29,194 bases of DNA, from IMG/VR virus record IMGVR_UViG_3300002144_000523, positions 1 to 29,194 of that record. One strand, 5' to 3'. This DNA is from a virus. The stretch's first letter is position 1. Every line of letters starts with the position of its first letter. Under the pieces are notes generated by a model, which saw only the letters and a program-made list of their open reading frames with translations, ran no database searches and was not told where the DNA came from. This document shows positions 27,441 to 29,194 of this stretch, in pieces. A program made the position numbers and the translations under genes.

Positions 27441-27466
27441 GTATAGCTATTTAAAGGAAGCTATAC
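27441..27466 (+). promoter_or_regulatory. Perfect hairpin with SD in its loop before the annealase gene
   Basis: GTATAGCT (27441-27448) and AGCTATAC (27459-27466) form a perfect 8-bp stem. The 10-base loop holds AAAGGA, the only SD of the next gene, whose ATG follows immediately at 27467. It resembles, in principle, the SD hairpins of the early block. Confidence 0.6.
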
Positions 27467-28102
27467 ATGGACACGCTTGCAGCAGTACCCATTACCCGCA
27501 GTAAAATCTGGACGACGCTATCCGCGATAGACGTCAAACCCTTCTGTACCGAAACTGAAATTGTCGGGGACAACGTCCTCACCTACCTCCCTTGGATGAA
27601 AGCTCATGAGTTAATGATGAGCGTGTTCCCTGAGTACACTTGGGAATTCACCGAAGATCATCGCGGACGCGAATGCCACTATTTTGATGACGGCAGCGCT
27701 GAAGTTCGATGCCGAATGACTGTCGGGGGGCAGACCAACCAGACCTATCTGCCGATACATCGAAGCGGCAAAGCCATAACCTCTCCGTCCGCTATGGACG
27801 TCAACACTGCTAAGCAGCGTGCTCGCGTGAAAGCGCTGGGCGAGTTTGGCTTGGGCTATCGCATGTGGCTTCACGGCAAGGCAAAAGAAGATGCCGTTGC
27901 TACGCCTGATGCAGCGCCTGACGAAATGATTATGGTGCAGTCGCTCTGGGACTCAACAGCAATCGAAGACTCAACAGATTTTGAAGCGGCGAACCGCCTC
28001 TACAGTCGCTACACCAAGGGCTTACAAAATAGAGGCTGGACGGACACCACCGGCAACTGGGCAAACCTGTGCAAGCGTAACGGCTGGGAGGACTTCGCAT
28101 GA
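27467..28102 (+). CDS. Sak3/DUF1071-type single-strand annealing protein (211 aa)
   Basis: ATG 27467 follows the SD-loop hairpin. The family signature is clear: TYLPWMKAHELMMSVFPEYT, then YLPIHRSGKAITSPSAMDVN, then KQRARVKALGEFGLGYRMW. These annealases pair complementary single strands during phage recombination, together with an exonuclease. The C-terminal region is variable and acidic. The gene overlaps the YqaJ-type exonuclease gene by 4 bases (ATGA), so the pair is made together. Confidence 0.85.
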   Translation: MDTLAAVPITRSKIWTTLSAIDVKPFCTETEIVGDNVLTYLPWMKAHELMMSVFPEYTWEFTEDHRGRECHYFDDGSAEVRCRMTVGGQTNQTYLPIHRSGKAITSPSAMDVNTAKQRARVKALGEFGLGYRMWLHGKAKEDAVATPDAAPDEMIMVQSLWDSTAIEDSTDFEAANRLYSRYTKGLQNRGWTDTTGNWANLCKRNGWEDFA

Positions 28103-29130
28103 GTTTAGCGGCTCAAGGCTCGCCCGAGTGGCACGTAGCACGCGCTGGGAAGATCAAAGCGTCTGTCTGCGCAGCGCTTGAAGGTAAGCACCCTTACATG
28201 AAGCCTGCCGACTTAGTCCGCCAAGAAGTTAGAGCGTTGGCTGGCGCGGAGAGTGAATTCAAAATGGTTCCGGCGGTGGCTCATGGTCAGTTTATGGAAC
28301 AGCCCGCGAGGACATTCCTTGAAGTAGCCAAGGGCTACAAGGTTGAGGAGACTGGTCTTGTCGTTCACCCTGTACACAATTTCCTTGCCGCTAGCCCTGA
28401 CGGGCTGGTGGGTCTTGATGGCTGCATAGAAATAAAATGTCCGTTCCCGCAATACACTAAAGCGCCCTACAGCGTCTTTGACCCCAAGCGCTCCATGTAT
28501 TTGATGCAAGTGTACATGCAGATGGAAGTGCTTGACGTTGACTGGTGTGACTTCCTTTGTTACCTCGCGAGAAACGAGACGGCTGAGCCTCAGTACACCA
28601 TCGAGCGCGTCTACCGTAAGGAAGACTTCCTGACTGAGCTAGTGAGCCGGAAGTACATGCCTCACTTCCCTGAAAAGGGCACGATCACTCGACTCGACCT
28701 GTACCACGCATGGCACCGCTGGATAAAGGCTGAGTTTGATGACGAAGTCTCAAGATCGAACTACGTCAAAGCCATTGAGGTTGACGCGCCTGAGATCATT
28801 AAAAGCGATGCTGACCTGAACAGGTTGACGGCTGTCCAGAACAGAATACATGACATTAAGACACGAATAAGTGACGAGCTAGAGACGCTAGACATCCTCG
28901 CGAAGTCGAGCGAAGAGCTTAAAAAAGATATTGCCCAGCGGTATCAAGGTTCTGTCAGCAATGGCAAGACCACCGTTAAGGTGATTATGAAGACGCCCCC
29001 AATCGATTACCGCAAAGCGTTTGACTTTCTCGGTGGTGAAGACGGGGTATTAAGTAAAGACGAGTCCATTGATTCATTTAGACGAACAACGGGCAGTATG
29101 CAAATCCAAATCATACACGGAGAAGTGTAA
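28099..29130 (+). CDS. YqaJ-type recombination exonuclease (343 aa)
   Basis: This is a lambda-exonuclease-fold enzyme that resects double-stranded ends to give substrate to the annealase. The N-terminus has QGSPEWHVARAGKIKAS, then Glu67 in HGQFMEQPAR. The active site follows as Asp101 (AASPDG) and Glu111/Lys113 (CIEIKCPF), and YLMQVYMQMEV forms the helix after it. Residues ~245-290 form a coiled coil not needed in the core fold. ATG 28099 overlaps the annealase stop. The partner order annealase then exonuclease is common in phages. Confidence 0.88.
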   Translation: MSLAAQGSPEWHVARAGKIKASVCAALEGKHPYMKPADLVRQEVRALAGAESEFKMVPAVAHGQFMEQPARTFLEVAKGYKVEETGLVVHPVHNFLAASPDGLVGLDGCIEIKCPFPQYTKAPYSVFDPKRSMYLMQVYMQMEVLDVDWCDFLCYLARNETAEPQYTIERVYRKEDFLTELVSRKYMPHFPEKGTITRLDLYHAWHRWIKAEFDDEVSRSNYVKAIEVDAPEIIKSDADLNRLTAVQNRIHDIKTRISDELETLDILAKSSEELKKDIAQRYQGSVSNGKTTVKVIMKTPPIDYRKAFDFLGGEDGVLSKDESIDSFRRTTGSMQIQIIHGEV

Positions 29131-29194
29131 TGAAACAGCCAACAGCGTTTGAAAGCCTAAAAGCTGGCAAGGGTCGTCTGTACCCGATGCCAAA
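29130..29194 (+). CDS. Start of a further phage gene (partial)
   Basis: ATG 29130 overlaps the exonuclease stop (TAATG), with GGAGA about 8 bases upstream. Only 21 codons are in the window (MKQPTAFESLKAGKGRLYPM). It continues the recombination operon. Function cannot be judged. Confidence 0.6.
   Translation, partial: MKQPTAFESLKAGKGRLYPMP

Overview
The window is part of a tailed double-stranded DNA phage or prophage (Caudoviricetes). It carries terminase small and large subunits, portal, scaffold, major capsid protein, two head-tail adaptor proteins and fibre-like proteins, together with phage replication and recombination genes. No tail tube, sheath or tape-measure gene is visible, and the virion gene order resembles short-tailed phages. 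Both ends of the window cut genes. A near-consensus LexA box of the gamma/betaproteobacterial type (14848-14867) and strong GGAGG-type ribosome binding sites suggest a proteobacterial, probably gammaproteobacterial, host. No integrase, tRNA, RNA polymerase or CRISPR array was seen.

Layout. (1) 15737 down to 1, minus strand, is the late block: a coiled-coil membrane protein, TerS, a noncoding gap with the LexA box, small lysis-type genes, a DUF5675 protein, an HNH endonuclease, TerL, portal, scaffold, capsid, adaptors, and repeat-rich tail or fibre proteins. (2) 15738-16019 is the divergent switch region, with a perfect TATAAT for the minus strand, and a candidate promoter, a 17-bp operator-like palindrome and a hammerhead ribozyme for the plus strand. 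(3) 16020-21934, plus strand, is an early block of about 20 small, mostly unrecognised genes plus an ArdC-like antirestriction protein and two HTH proteins. (4) 26494 down to 21876, minus strand, is the replication block: a winged-helix initiator, a TOPRIM primase-helicase, a Ref-type HNH nuclease, DUF3310 and two PD-(D/E)XK nucleases, driven from a TTGACC-17-TAGTAT promoter. (5) 26788 to the window end, plus strand, holds an HTH regulator, a Sak3/DUF1071 single-strand annealing protein and a YqaJ-type exonuclease.

The standout observation is a set of five hammerhead ribozymes in the early block, all readable from the sequence: one type III form (15952-16003) ahead of the first early gene, and four type I forms (18422-18478, 18942-18998, 19991-20044, 20862-20921), each between two genes. 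The four type I forms have predicted cleavage sites exactly 30, 30, 32 and 30 nt before the next start codon. In each, cleavage would leave a short uniform 5' leader whose Shine-Dalgarno sequence lies in the loop of a small hairpin, and the hairpin stems co-vary between copies. Three of the four are preceded by a G-run/C-run hairpin with a T-rich loop. A fourth such hairpin (17448-17472) has no ribozyme after it. One ribozyme carries an apparently compensatory C3U/G8A core change and another a U4C core change. I infer that the early polycistronic RNA is cut by its own ribozymes into short mRNAs with standardised 5' ends. The ribozyme family is known; the repeated module of hairpin, ribozyme and SD hairpin is the part I regard as potentially undescribed.
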